DNA of 64,000 nucleotides from Bradyrhizobium sp. Y36 (lineage in GTDB: Bacteria; Pseudomonadota; Alphaproteobacteria; Rhizobiales; Xanthobacteraceae), in the NCBI RefSeq assembly GCF_002531575.1, contig NZ_NWTI01000009.1:124001-188000 (forward strand), given 5' to 3'. Below the pieces are notes generated by a model. It searched no databases, was not told the origin of the DNA, and saw nothing but the letters and a program-made list of their open reading frames with translations. Position numbers and translations under genes: made by a program. This document shows, one piece after another, positions 35,654 to 43,609 of this stretch (position 1 is its first letter; each line of letters starts with the position of its first letter).

Positions 35654-35755
35654 CTAACGCCCGTAGAACAAGATGCTGGCGATGACGAGCATCGCCGTCA
35701 CCGCCAGCATATGCGCGAGCGCTCCCGAGGCCGCCCCCTTGGTGGCTTCCTTCAT
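35654..35755 (-). CDS. 33-aa single-span membrane peptide
   Basis: ATG 35755 to TAG 35654 encodes a 33-residue peptide: a short Lys/Ala N-terminus (MKEATKGAASGALAH) and one membrane helix (MLAVTAMLVIASILFYG). GGGAG lies 8 bases upstream, a good ribosome site. It is isolated between plus-strand genes. The hydrophobic stretch, start site and lack of any overlapping gene make it credible as a real small membrane protein. Function unknown. Confidence 0.55.
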   Translation of the reverse strand: MKEATKGAASGALAHMLAVTAMLVIASILFYGR

Positions 35756-35943
35756 GCCTTTATCTCCCTAGACTTGGGCGTGACTCATCGTGGTGCGGCT
35801 AGCGCACCCGACGGCCAATTGTTTTCACTCGGAACACCCCATTTGCGAGTACTCACCGCGATTTGTCCCCACGCGGCGAATATCGACTGTCTCAGGGTCG
35901 ATCAGCAATGCGGCGGCAATTTGACTCGATGATGTTGCTCCTG

Positions 35944-35984
35944 CGTCCGCGCACGAATAGAGTCTTTGGGAACTTGCGCGGACG
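35944..35984. promoter_or_regulatory. Inverted repeat upstream of the CMD gene
   Basis: CGTCCGCGCA (35944-35953) and TGCGCGGACG (35975-35984) are perfect inverted copies 21 bp apart. The pair ends 44 bp before the CMD-family start. It could be a regulator site spanning the promoter or a leader hairpin. No regulator gene adjoins. Apart from this, 35756-36028 shows nothing recognisable. Confidence 0.5.
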
Positions 35985-36028
35985 ACGATAAAAAGCATCA
36001 AAAATTCAGGGAAAACTTCAGGAAGATC

Positions 36029-36556
36029 ATGGCCCGCATCAACTACAGCGACCCGTCCAAGGCATCCGACCGCACCCGCGAAATTCTCGACAAGAACCGC
36101 AACGCCAACATCTTCCGGATGATGGCGCACTCGCCGAGCTATTTCGAGCAGTACTGCCGCTTGGGCGGTGCGATCCGCCACAAGGGTGAGCTCGATCCTG
36201 TTGTCCGCGAACTCGCGATCACGCGCACCGGCATCTTATGCGAGGCCCCGTACGAGATCGTCGCGCACAAGCGTATCGGCAAGAATGTCGGCGTCACCGA
36301 CGCGCAGAACGAGGCGCTCGAGAACTGGCAGGCCGCGACCTGCTTCAACGAGGTGCAGCGCGCCGCGCTCGCCTTCACCGACGAGATCGTGAAGCTGAGG
36401 AAGCCGACGGATGCGACCTTCAAGGCGATCGCGTCGAAGCTGACACCGGCCGCGCTGGTCGAGCTGCAGCTCTCGGTCGGTTTCTACATCATGACCTCGA
36501 AATTCCTGGAGACGTTCGAGATCGATCTCCAACCGGTCACCGACGTGGTGGGCTGA
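36029..36556 (+). CDS. Carboxymuconolactone decarboxylase (CMD) family protein
   Basis: 175 residues from ATG 36029 (AGGAAGAT upstream); the open frame extends upstream but without support. The CMD helical core contains VVRELAITRTGIL, then CEAPYEIVAHKRIG. The usual AhpD-type CxxC is replaced by C-E-A-P, so a thiol-disulfide peroxidase role is unlikely. FNEVQRAALAFTDEIV and VELQLSVGFYIMTSKFLETF complete the family pattern. Cytoplasmic; reaction unknown. The MazG-like gene follows after 26 bp and may share a transcript. Confidence 0.87.
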   Translation: MARINYSDPSKASDRTREILDKNRNANIFRMMAHSPSYFEQYCRLGGAIRHKGELDPVVRELAITRTGILCEAPYEIVAHKRIGKNVGVTDAQNEALENWQAATCFNEVQRAALAFTDEIVKLRKPTDATFKAIASKLTPAALVELQLSVGFYIMTSKFLETFEIDLQPVTDVVG

Positions 36557-36582
36557 CCGCAAAGACACGGCGAGGGATGCCG

Positions 36583-36885
36583 ATGACGATCGACGAATAC
36601 GCGGCCTGGGCCGCAACTATTGCCAAGGTCGACGAGCGTCCGTCCAACGAGCGGCTGTCCTATCTCGGGCTCGGCCTCGCCGGTGAGGCCGGGGAGGTCG
36701 CCGAGCACATCAAGAAGCTGCTGCGCGACGACTGGCTCGACAAGGCCGGCCTCGTCGACGAACTCGGCGATGTCGTCTACTACTGGGCCTGCCTGTGCGC
36801 GGCGACCGGCCAGCAGCCGTCAGAGCTGCTCGACAAGAGCGCGGCGAAGATCAAGCGGCGGCTGAGCGAGGCGGCGAGCCGCTGA
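36583..36885 (+). CDS. MazG-like nucleotide pyrophosphohydrolase family protein
   Basis: 100 residues from ATG 36583, six bases after GAGGG (ATG 36577 is also possible). The single MazG-type helical domain shows the Mg-binding pairs EAGEVAEH and DELGDVVYY, matching the ExxE...ExxD arrangement. This fits the short dimeric all-alpha NTP pyrophosphohydrolases that clear unwanted nucleotides. It ends 6 bp from the convergent glutaminase gene. Substrate not predictable. Confidence 0.88.
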   Translation: MTIDEYAAWAATIAKVDERPSNERLSYLGLGLAGEAGEVAEHIKKLLRDDWLDKAGLVDELGDVVYYWACLCAATGQQPSELLDKSAAKIKRRLSEAASR

Positions 36886-36890
36886 CGCGC

Positions 36891-38738
36891 TCACGTCGAC
36901 GTCAGAATATCCACCTTGGCATTGGCGACGATCAGGCGGTCGGCGAGGAGCTGCGCGAGGTTGCGCATGACGCGCTCGCTGGCGCGTGGATGCTGCTTGC
37001 GAAAGCGATCGAACGCCTTCAGCGGCACTTCGTAGGCGGTCGCTGCCATGTCTGCAAACACGTCGGCTGAGCGCGTCGACTCCAGCAGCGCCATTTCGCC
37101 AAAGGCCATGCCGGCGGTGAGCGTTGCCAGGCGTACGCCGTCGGGCAAGGTGACGTGCACCGCACCGCTGCGCAGGAAGAACAGGGCGTCGGCGGGATCG
37201 CCGCTGGTGAGGATCTTCTCGCCGGACTGAAAGGTCCTGATCGTGCAGATCGAGGCGAGGTCGGTCAGCTCTTCGTCGCTCATGCCCTCGAGCAGCGGCT
37301 GCTCGGCCAGCTCGGTGGTCTCGTGAAAGTCGATCGAGCCGCCATAGCGATAGACGATCTGGTCTTCGGCCCATTCGATCGCGGTGTCGAGCAGATAGAA
37401 GTCGCGGACGTTCTTCAGCTCCGCGGTCCATTCCCGCAAAGAGTCCCACTCCTTTGATGCACGCCTGACGCCTGAAATCACGACGGTGACGTTCAGCGCG
37501 GCGAGCTCCTCGAACGCTTCGGCGATCAGCCGGGCGCCTGCGCGGGTGGTGGAGGTGACGCGGTGCAGGTCGAACACCACGATCTGCGGCCGCGGCCGTC
37601 CGGCCAGCCGCCGCGAGACGTAGTCCACCGCCGACAGCGATAAGGTGCCGACCAGCTCTATGACCCGCACCTCCTGCTCGTGCGCGGCCAAAATCTCCCG
37701 TTCCTGCGCCCGGCGCACGCGGCGCGACGGGCTCTTGCCGATGTCGTAATCGGCGATCACGGCGTTGCGGGCATCGTCGCTGCGATTGAGCATGTGCAGG
37801 TCGTAATGCGAGGACAGCGCCTCGCAGACCTTGATGCCGCGCACGCTGTTGCCATGCTTGTCGAGCTTGGGCGAATAGCTGCCGAGCCCGAGCCGGGCAG
37901 GGAGCGCGGCCAGGATGCCGCCGCCGACGCCGCTCTTGGCGGGAATGCCGATCCGGTAGATCCATTCGCCGGCATAGTCGTACATGCCCGAGGAGGTCAT
38001 CACCGAGAGCGTGCGCGAGATCGCATATGCGCTCAGTACCTGCTCGCCCGTGACCGGATTGACGCCGCGATTGGCGAGCGTTGCCGCCATCACCGCGATG
38101 TCGCGCGCGGTGACCAGCACCGCGCATTGCCGGAAATAGACGTCGAGCACGGCCGCGACGTTGTCGGAGATCACCGCGTTGGTCTTGAGCAGATAGCCGA
38201 TGGCACGGTTGCGATCGCCGGTCTGGCTTTCCGAGGCGTAGACGGCCTCGTCCACGCCGAGGTCGCGCCCGGCAAAGCGGCTGAGCGCGAGGCGGATCTG
38301 CTCGAAGGCGTCGGTGCCCTTGCTGTCGTAGATCAAGCCAGTGCAGGCGATGGCGCCGGCATCGACCATCGGATTGAATGGATGGTTCTCGGAGTTGAGC
38401 CGGATGGAATTGAAGGGATCGCCCGAGGGCTCGACGCCGATTGCGCTCTCGACCCGGCCTGCGCCCAGGAGGTCCAGTGCCAGCGCAAACACGAACGGCT
38501 TTGACATCGACTGGATGGTGAAGGGGACCCTGGAGTCGCCGACCTCGTAGACGTGGCCATCCAGTGTTGCGAGGCTGATGCCAAAATAGGCAGGATCTGC
38601 CTTGCTCAGCTCCGGAATGTAGTCGGCGACGTGGCCCGATGTCTCTGCCGAGAATTCGTTCAGGCAATTGTCCAGAAACCGCAGCAAGGGCGGTTTCGAA
38701 CGGGTCCAGGCGGCGGCGAGAGGCGAGAGCGGTGTCAT
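36891..38738 (-). CDS. glsA: Glutaminase A fused to STAS and cyclic-nucleotide-binding domains
   Basis: 615 residues from ATG 38738 (a TTG at 38759 directly follows the TRAP stop and is an alternative). Domain 1, about 1-325: beta-lactamase-fold glutaminase, nucleophile Ser77 with Lys80 in TIQSMSKPF, and NHPFNPMVDAGAIA. Domain 2, about 350-455: STAS, with VVFDLHRVTSTTRAGARLI. Domain 3, about 485-605: cNMP-binding, with GDPADALFFLRSGAV and GMAFGEMALLESTRSA. It deamidates glutamine to glutamate and ammonia. STAS and cNMP domains suggest partner- or nucleotide-dependent control. It follows the TRAP permease gene almost without a gap. Confidence 0.93.
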   Translation of the reverse strand: MTPLSPLAAAWTRSKPPLLRFLDNCLNEFSAETSGHVADYIPELSKADPAYFGISLATLDGHVYEVGDSRVPFTIQSMSKPFVFALALDLLGAGRVESAIGVEPSGDPFNSIRLNSENHPFNPMVDAGAIACTGLIYDSKGTDAFEQIRLALSRFAGRDLGVDEAVYASESQTGDRNRAIGYLLKTNAVISDNVAAVLDVYFRQCAVLVTARDIAVMAATLANRGVNPVTGEQVLSAYAISRTLSVMTSSGMYDYAGEWIYRIGIPAKSGVGGGILAALPARLGLGSYSPKLDKHGNSVRGIKVCEALSSHYDLHMLNRSDDARNAVIADYDIGKSPSRRVRRAQEREILAAHEQEVRVIELVGTLSLSAVDYVSRRLAGRPRPQIVVFDLHRVTSTTRAGARLIAEAFEELAALNVTVVISGVRRASKEWDSLREWTAELKNVRDFYLLDTAIEWAEDQIVYRYGGSIDFHETTELAEQPLLEGMSDEELTDLASICTIRTFQSGEKILTSGDPADALFFLRSGAVHVTLPDGVRLATLTAGMAFGEMALLESTRSADVFADMAATAYEVPLKAFDRFRKQHPRASERVMRNLAQLLADRLIVANAKVDILTST

Positions 38739-38759
38739 CGCCTCTCTTCTGCAACGCAA

Positions 38760-40835
38760 TCAGGGGGCGCGCAACCCGTCCGGCACCAAGGTCTGCCGCC
38801 GGACCAGGAGCAGCGCGATCACGACCGTTGGCACGAGGATGGCAAGGCCCAGCAGCGTCACCTGCAGCTGCGACAGCGGCATGATTCCGCCGCCGGGGGT
38901 CGCCACCACGAAGCCGCCGATCACCAGCAGCACGCGGATCGGCCATTCCAGGCCGCCCGCGCCGCGGAGGTCGCCGACGAAGGGCTGGTAGCCCTGGATG
39001 CCGCCGCAGATGAACAGCGTGCCGAACGCCGCCAGCCCCATCAGGCCGAGGCCGGCGAAATAGGGGCTCGGTCCCTGCAGCACCAGCGCCGGGTTGAGCA
39101 CGAAGAAGAACGGGATGAAGTAGATGATGCTGCCGACCCACATCGATTCCCAGCCGGTCTTCATCGCCGGCGAGCCGGCGATGCCTGCGGCGGCGAAGGA
39201 GGCGATCGCCACCGGCGGCGTGATCGACGACAGCATGCCCCAGTAGAAGATGAACATGTGCACCGCCATCTTGTTCAGCCCGAGCTTCTCCAGCGCGGGC
39301 GCGACCAGGATGGCGAGGAAGATGTAGCAGGCCGTCGTCGTCAGCCCGAGGCCGAGGATCAGGCTGGTAAGCGCGCACATGCCGAGCAACAGGAACGGAT
39401 TGTCGCCGGCGATGTGCAAGAGGTCGTTGGCAAGGCTCGACACCACCCCGGTCATCGAGAACGCGCCGATCAGGAGGCCGCAGCCGGCGAGGATGCCGAC
39501 CAGCTCGACGAAGGTACGGCCGTTGACCTCGAGGAATTTTCCGATCGTCGCAAACGTCCAGCGCGTGTCCCTGGAGAAGAGCTGGTTGAGAACCAGCAGC
39601 AGGGCGGTGGCGTAGAACGGCGCGTGGCTCTCGCGCTTGAAGTAGAGCAGCATCACGATCAGCAGCGCGATGACGAAGACGTAGTACCAGCCGTCCTTGA
39701 TCGTATCCATGATCCGCGGCAGCTCGGCGCGCGGAATGCCCTTCAGCCCGTGGCGCGCGGCATAGGAATCGACCTGCATGAACAGGCCGATGTAGTAGAG
39801 CGCGGCGGGAATGATCGCGGCGACGGCGACCTCGGCGTAGCTGACATTGAGGAACTGCGCGATCACGAAGGCGGTGGCGCCCATCACCGGCGGCGCCAGC
39901 ACGGCGCCGGTCGAGGCGCAGGCCTCGATCGCGCCGGCATAGGAGGCGCGGAAGCCGCTCTTCTTCATCACCGGGATGGTCATGGTGCCGGCGGTCAGCA
40001 CGTTGGAGATGATCGAGCCCGACATCATGCCGAGCAGGCCGCTGGCGAAGATGCAGACCTTGGCCGCGCCGCCGCGGAAGGTGCCGCACATCGCGAAGGA
40101 GAGGTTGATGAAGAATTTTCCGGCGCCGGTCATCATCAGCGCGGTGCCGAACACCAGGAAGCCGATCACGGTGTCGGCAAAGGCCTGGATCGGAATACCG
40201 AGCAGGCTCTCGCCCGACAGCACGTGATAGGCGGTCGCCTGCTCCAGCGTCGACTGCGTGCCGCGGAACGGCCCGAGCCAGCCGGCCTCCGCGAACAGCG
40301 GATAGACGGTGAAGGGGAGCACGCTGAGCAGCAGGCTCCAGCCGCCGGTGCGGCGCAGCGCCTCCATCAGCATCACCCACATCACGAGGCCCGCCGCGAT
40401 CACGTTGTTCGGCGCGCCGCCGAATTCCCAGCCGGCCTCGGCAGCCTTCCGTACGTTCGACATCAACAGCAGCGCCGCCGCGAAGGTGACGACGAACAGG
40501 ACGAGATCATACCAGGGAATGCGGTCGAGCGGCGCGCGCTCGGTGCCCGGGAAGATCAGGAAGGTGAACGGCAGCATCAGGGCGATCAGGAGATAGAAGT
40601 ACTCCGTGTTGAGCTGGGTGTAGCCGATGAAGAAGCGCAGCGAGAATTGCTGGTTGATGCAGAGCAGGATGGTCGCCGCGGTCGCGGCCACCAGCAGCCA
40701 CCGCCATCCGCCACGAAGTGCGCGCACGCGCGTGACCTCGGCTTCCTGCATGTTGCCGGCCGCACCATGCGGGTCGTCGAACACGACCCTCTTGGGCTCG
40801 TCTTGAGGGGCGGTGGAGGTGGAAGCAGAAGACAT
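38760..40835 (-). CDS. TRAP transporter fused permease (4TM/12TM, TAXI type)
   Basis: 691 residues, the size of fused DctQ-DctM permeases. The N-terminal small-subunit region has helices such as WLLVAATAATILLCI and FYLLIALMLPFTFLIFP. The large subunit contains GLLGMMSGSIISNVLTAGTM, the motif GAVLAPPVMGATAFVIAQFL, and LGLGLTTTACYIFLAILVAP. It uses an ion gradient rather than ATP, with the TAXI binding protein encoded upstream. Its stop abuts the glutaminase reading frame, suggesting the imported ligand may be glutamine- or glutamate-like. That ligand is an inference. Confidence 0.94.
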   Translation of the reverse strand: MSSASTSTAPQDEPKRVVFDDPHGAAGNMQEAEVTRVRALRGGWRWLLVAATAATILLCINQQFSLRFFIGYTQLNTEYFYLLIALMLPFTFLIFPGTERAPLDRIPWYDLVLFVVTFAAALLLMSNVRKAAEAGWEFGGAPNNVIAAGLVMWVMLMEALRRTGGWSLLLSVLPFTVYPLFAEAGWLGPFRGTQSTLEQATAYHVLSGESLLGIPIQAFADTVIGFLVFGTALMMTGAGKFFINLSFAMCGTFRGGAAKVCIFASGLLGMMSGSIISNVLTAGTMTIPVMKKSGFRASYAGAIEACASTGAVLAPPVMGATAFVIAQFLNVSYAEVAVAAIIPAALYYIGLFMQVDSYAARHGLKGIPRAELPRIMDTIKDGWYYVFVIALLIVMLLYFKRESHAPFYATALLLVLNQLFSRDTRWTFATIGKFLEVNGRTFVELVGILAGCGLLIGAFSMTGVVSSLANDLLHIAGDNPFLLLGMCALTSLILGLGLTTTACYIFLAILVAPALEKLGLNKMAVHMFIFYWGMLSSITPPVAIASFAAAGIAGSPAMKTGWESMWVGSIIYFIPFFFVLNPALVLQGPSPYFAGLGLMGLAAFGTLFICGGIQGYQPFVGDLRGAGGLEWPIRVLLVIGGFVVATPGGGIMPLSQLQVTLLGLAILVPTVVIALLLVRRQTLVPDGLRAP

Positions 40836-40916
40836 CGTCGACCCCGGACGTGGGCTGTTGAACGCAGACTAGGCGAACGGCACTTGTTTGAAGCGGTCGG
40901 CCCGCGGGCTCTCTGA

Positions 40917-40938
40917 CCTCTCCCGCTTGCGGGAGAGG
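40917..40938. other. Intra-operon hairpin between TAXI binding-protein and TRAP permease genes
   Basis: CCTCTCCCGC (40917-40926) and GCGGGAGAGG (40929-40938) form a perfect 10-bp stem with a TT loop. No T-run follows on the minus strand. It lies in the 150-bp gap between the two transporter genes and probably lowers permease relative to binding-protein expression. The sequence type is, from memory, a common dispersed palindrome in Bradyrhizobium. Confidence 0.6.
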
Positions 40939-40985
40939 GGGCGCGCTTCCGGCGGGGCAGCGATCGAGCCCAACAGCATTGCGCT

Positions 40986-42152
40986 CTAATCCTCAAATCC
41001 ATTCGGCATGTCGGCTTTCGCGAGTGCCGCTGCGCGCGCCTTCATCCAGCCGTCGAGGAAGGCCTTGTCGTCCGACGGCGGATTGGACTTGCCGTACTCC
41101 GTCCATGCGGCGCCGAGCACCTCTTGCCGCTTGATCAGCTTGGTGTTGTGCGCCTCCTGGGCATCGCTCCATTGCCCGGCTTCCTTCAGTGCCTTCACCG
41201 CACCGGGATGCACGGGCACCACCCAGTTCTTGGTCTGGCGGTCGGCGGCGAGCCCGCCCGCGCCGGGCGCGGAGTCCTTATAGGCGTCGTAGTTGACGAT
41301 CATCGCCTTGGTCATCGCATAGACCTGGTCGGCGGGTTGCGAGGCGTAGGTCACGAAGATCGGGTAGGGGTAATTGCCGAGCTCGACCGGCTTCTCCGGC
41401 GAGATGCCGGCGCCGCAGGTTGCGGTTTGCGGGAAGAAGAACGATCCGACCTTCTGCATCCGCGCCCAGCCCTCTTTGTCTTTGGCCGGCAGCGGCGGCC
41501 AGATCAGGCCGCGCGGCGAGGTCTCGGCTTCCTTGGCGGGGCCGGTGATGGTGGTGCCGAAGGCGGCGTCGACGTCGTTGTTGATCAGGCCCTTCCACAT
41601 CGCGCCATAGCTTGCGAATTCGACGGCCTTGACGTCCTTCTGCGTCAGCCCGGCGAAGGCGAGCACTGCGAGCGAGTTCTGGTTCAGCGCGGGCGAGCCG
41701 ACCACGAAGCCGACGCGCTTGCCTTTCAGGTCCTTCAGCTCCTTCACGCCGGTGTCGGCGGCAACGCCAAGCGAGCCGCAGTTGCAGTCGACGGTCGAGA
41801 GCATGATCTGGAGCGGCTGCGGGCCCCACTCCTTGGCCCCGAATTCGAACACGCCTTCCTGCGCGAAGTAGGTGCCCGATCCCATCGCCGCGGATGCCGC
41901 GCGTTTGGAACGCAGCGGCGCGAGGCGGGCCACGTCGTTGCCTGCGGGGAGCACGCGCACGTCTGTGCCAAACTTGTCCTTCATCATCTTGCCGACGCCG
42001 ACCGCGATGTTGAAGCCGGCGGTGCCGGTGTCATAGGCGGTGAAGGTCAACGTCGCCGGCAGCTTGATGTCTTCGGCGGATGCGTAGCGTGTAGACGCAA
42101 AAGAAATGCCCGCAACCAGGGCAGGCGCGAGCATGAACAGCCCACGAAGCAT
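40986..42152 (-). CDS. TAXI family TRAP transporter solute-binding protein
   Basis: 388 residues from ATG 42152, with GGAGGG upstream; upstream in-frame codons lack support. Signal peptide: RGLFMLAPALVAGISFASTRYASA. The TAXI fold shows TAYDTGTAGFNIAVGVGKMM, LKGKRVGFVVGSPALNQNSL and FPQTATCGAGISPEKP. It binds the ligand in the periplasm and delivers it to the fused TRAP permease. Several TAXI proteins bind glutamate-type ligands, which fits the linked glutaminase, but this is not proof. Confidence 0.93.
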   Translation of the reverse strand: MLRGLFMLAPALVAGISFASTRYASAEDIKLPATLTFTAYDTGTAGFNIAVGVGKMMKDKFGTDVRVLPAGNDVARLAPLRSKRAASAAMGSGTYFAQEGVFEFGAKEWGPQPLQIMLSTVDCNCGSLGVAADTGVKELKDLKGKRVGFVVGSPALNQNSLAVLAFAGLTQKDVKAVEFASYGAMWKGLINNDVDAAFGTTITGPAKEAETSPRGLIWPPLPAKDKEGWARMQKVGSFFFPQTATCGAGISPEKPVELGNYPYPIFVTYASQPADQVYAMTKAMIVNYDAYKDSAPGAGGLAADRQTKNWVVPVHPGAVKALKEAGQWSDAQEAHNTKLIKRQEVLGAAWTEYGKSNPPSDDKAFLDGWMKARAAALAKADMPNGFED

Positions 42153-42168
42153 GTTTCCCTCCAATGAT

Positions 42169-42186
42169 CCTCGCTTTGCCGCGAGG
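42169..42186. promoter_or_regulatory. Hairpin in the leader of the TAXI gene
   Basis: CCTCGC (42169-42174) and GCGAGG (42181-42186) flank TTTGCC. On the plus strand it is followed by GTTTTCTTTCTTTG, a rho-independent terminator pattern pointing away from the TAXI gene. On the minus strand it forms a leader hairpin 7 bases before the GGAGGG ribosome site. The two readings imply either an antisense terminator or translation control. Confidence 0.45.
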
Positions 42187-42318
42187 GTTTTCTTTCTTTG
42201 TTTGAAACAACGTTTTGTTTGCAAGAGATCATGTCATCGCCATCAAGCGATGGCAACGCCGTACCACGCATGGAGGAATGACGCTGACAGATTGTCGCGG
42301 AAACAGCGGAGAATGCAG

Positions 42319-42540
42319 TCAGTTCGCGACGATCGCGATCGCCTGTCCCTCCGCAACGACGTCGTCGAGATTCACGAGAAGTGATGTGATCGTGCCGTTC
42401 GCAGGCGAGGGCACCGGTATCTCCATCTTCATGGCTTCGACCACCACAACGTCATCGCCATCCGCGACGGTTCCTCCAACTTGCACGGGAGTTGCGCAGA
42501 TGCGTCCGGCGACTTCCGTGACGATCTTAATTTCTGGCAT
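42319..42540 (-). CDS. Short biotin carboxyl carrier protein
   Basis: 73 residues from ATG 42540. A single biotinyl domain with the biotinylation motif VEAMKMEIPV, Lys38 being the modified residue, flanked by VGGTVADGDDVVVV and ANGTITSLLVNLDDVVAEGQ. It carries carboxylated biotin from a biotin carboxylase to a carboxyltransferase. The carboxyltransferase is encoded 1 kb away on the other strand, but no biotin carboxylase gene is seen. It is divergent from the IclR gene across a shared palindrome. Confidence 0.9.
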   Translation of the reverse strand: MPEIKIVTEVAGRICATPVQVGGTVADGDDVVVVEAMKMEIPVPSPANGTITSLLVNLDDVVAEGQAIAIVAN

Positions 42541-42604
42541 GCCATCGCCTTTTTGTTGTCGTCGCAAAATGCCTGAGGTAGCGTCGTCTGCAAGTGGAAT
42601 TTAA

Positions 42605-42619
42605 TTCCGCAGAGCGGAA
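42605..42619. promoter_or_regulatory. Palindromic operator between biotin-carrier and iclR genes
   Basis: TTCCGCagaGCGGAA is a perfect 6-3-6 inverted repeat in the 94-bp divergent region. It ends 15 bp before the IclR start and lies 65 bp from the carrier-protein start. The arm sequence resembles sites used by IclR-family regulators. Autoregulation together with control of the carrier gene and the carboxyltransferase is inferred. Confidence 0.6.
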
Positions 42620-42634
42620 CATACGGTAGGGAAC

Positions 42635-43609
42635 ATGGGACGACGATCCGAGCGGTTGAGTAGGCAAGGCGTGCTCGCTGGCGATGCCGGTGAGGGAGAT
42701 GTCATCCAGGTGGTGTCGCGCGCGTTCGACGTGTTGCGATGCTTCGAGGGCCACGAGGCCAGGCTCGGCAATCTCGAGATTTCCAATCGCTGCGGTCTGC
42801 CGCGCTCGACAGTGTCGCGGCTCACGCACACGCTGACGCGCATGGGCCAGCTGGTCTATCTGCCGCGCGACCAGAAGTATCGCATCGGCCCGAGCGCGGT
42901 GGCGATGAGCGCTTCGATGATGAAGGGCGCGCAGCTGCGCAGCATGATTCGCCAGCGGCTGCAGGAAGTCGCCGAGCAGCTTCCGGGCACGGTCGGTTTC
43001 GTCGTTCCCGATCGCTTCCATCTCGTCTATCTCCAGTTCGCGCGCTCGGCTTCCGCGCTCGGCCTGCACGAGGGCACCGGCAGCCGCATCTCGATGGCCT
43101 CGACCGCGGCCGGCGCGGCCTACACGGCGGCGCTGGCGCCCGAAGTCGGCGATGCCTTCATCAACGACATGGAGCGGGAAGCGCCCGAGGCTGCAAAGAT
43201 CCTGCGGCCCCGCATCGAAGCCAATCGGCAGTCGCTGCGCGAGCGCGGCTATGTCACGGCCTGTGGCCTGTGGAGCCCGCACATCAATGGCCTGGCGGTG
43301 CCGATCTGGTCGCCGCAGTACCAGACCTTCGTCGTCATCACGATCGGCCTTCTGTCGGCGATGTATGACGAGCAGCGTCTGCATGACGAGGTTGCTCCGC
43401 CGATGCTCGCGCTCGGCCGCTCGCTCGGCAGCCTGATGGAGGGCGCCGAAAGCGACGCCTTCGCCAATCGCATTTCGCGTAAACCGGTCGCAATGGCCGT
43501 GCATAACAATAACAAGCCGATCAATTCGGAGGGAGTGAATGAACTGGAAGCCGGAACTCGACGAGCTCGCCCGGCGCGAAGCCTTCGCGCGGGAGATGGG
43601 CGGCGTTGA
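42635..43609 (+). CDS. IclR-family transcriptional regulator
   Basis: 324 residues. Winged helix N-terminus: VIQVVSRAFDVLRCFEGHEA, then LEISNRCGLPRSTVSRLTHT. The effector GAF-like domain contains SRISMASTAAGAAYTAAL and ACGLWSPHINGLAVPIWSP. It is about 50 residues longer than usual; the tail after SLMEGAESDAF is basic and overlaps the next gene by 71 bp in another frame. It probably controls the carboxylase genes on both sides of its operator. The long overlap suggests coupled translation. Confidence 0.88.
   Translation: MGRRSERLSRQGVLAGDAGEGDVIQVVSRAFDVLRCFEGHEARLGNLEISNRCGLPRSTVSRLTHTLTRMGQLVYLPRDQKYRIGPSAVAMSASMMKGAQLRSMIRQRLQEVAEQLPGTVGFVVPDRFHLVYLQFARSASALGLHEGTGSRISMASTAAGAAYTAALAPEVGDAFINDMEREAPEAAKILRPRIEANRQSLRERGYVTACGLWSPHINGLAVPIWSPQYQTFVVITIGLLSAMYDEQRLHDEVAPPMLALGRSLGSLMEGAESDAFANRISRKPVAMAVHNNNKPINSEGVNELEAGTRRARPARSLRAGDGRR

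Noticed and set aside
36820..40380. 1186-codon minus-strand open frame
   Set aside because: It overlaps the glutaminase and TRAP permease genes in another frame and is an Arg/Asp/Gly-rich shadow caused by high G+C.
38553..40916. 787-codon plus-strand open frame opposite the TRAP permease
   Set aside because: Its composition (long runs of Glu, Arg, His, Gln) is typical of antisense shadows; the minus-strand permease has clear family motifs.
42201..42228. Palindrome around AACGTT upstream of the TAXI gene
   Set aside because: Symmetry does not extend beyond the central six bases.
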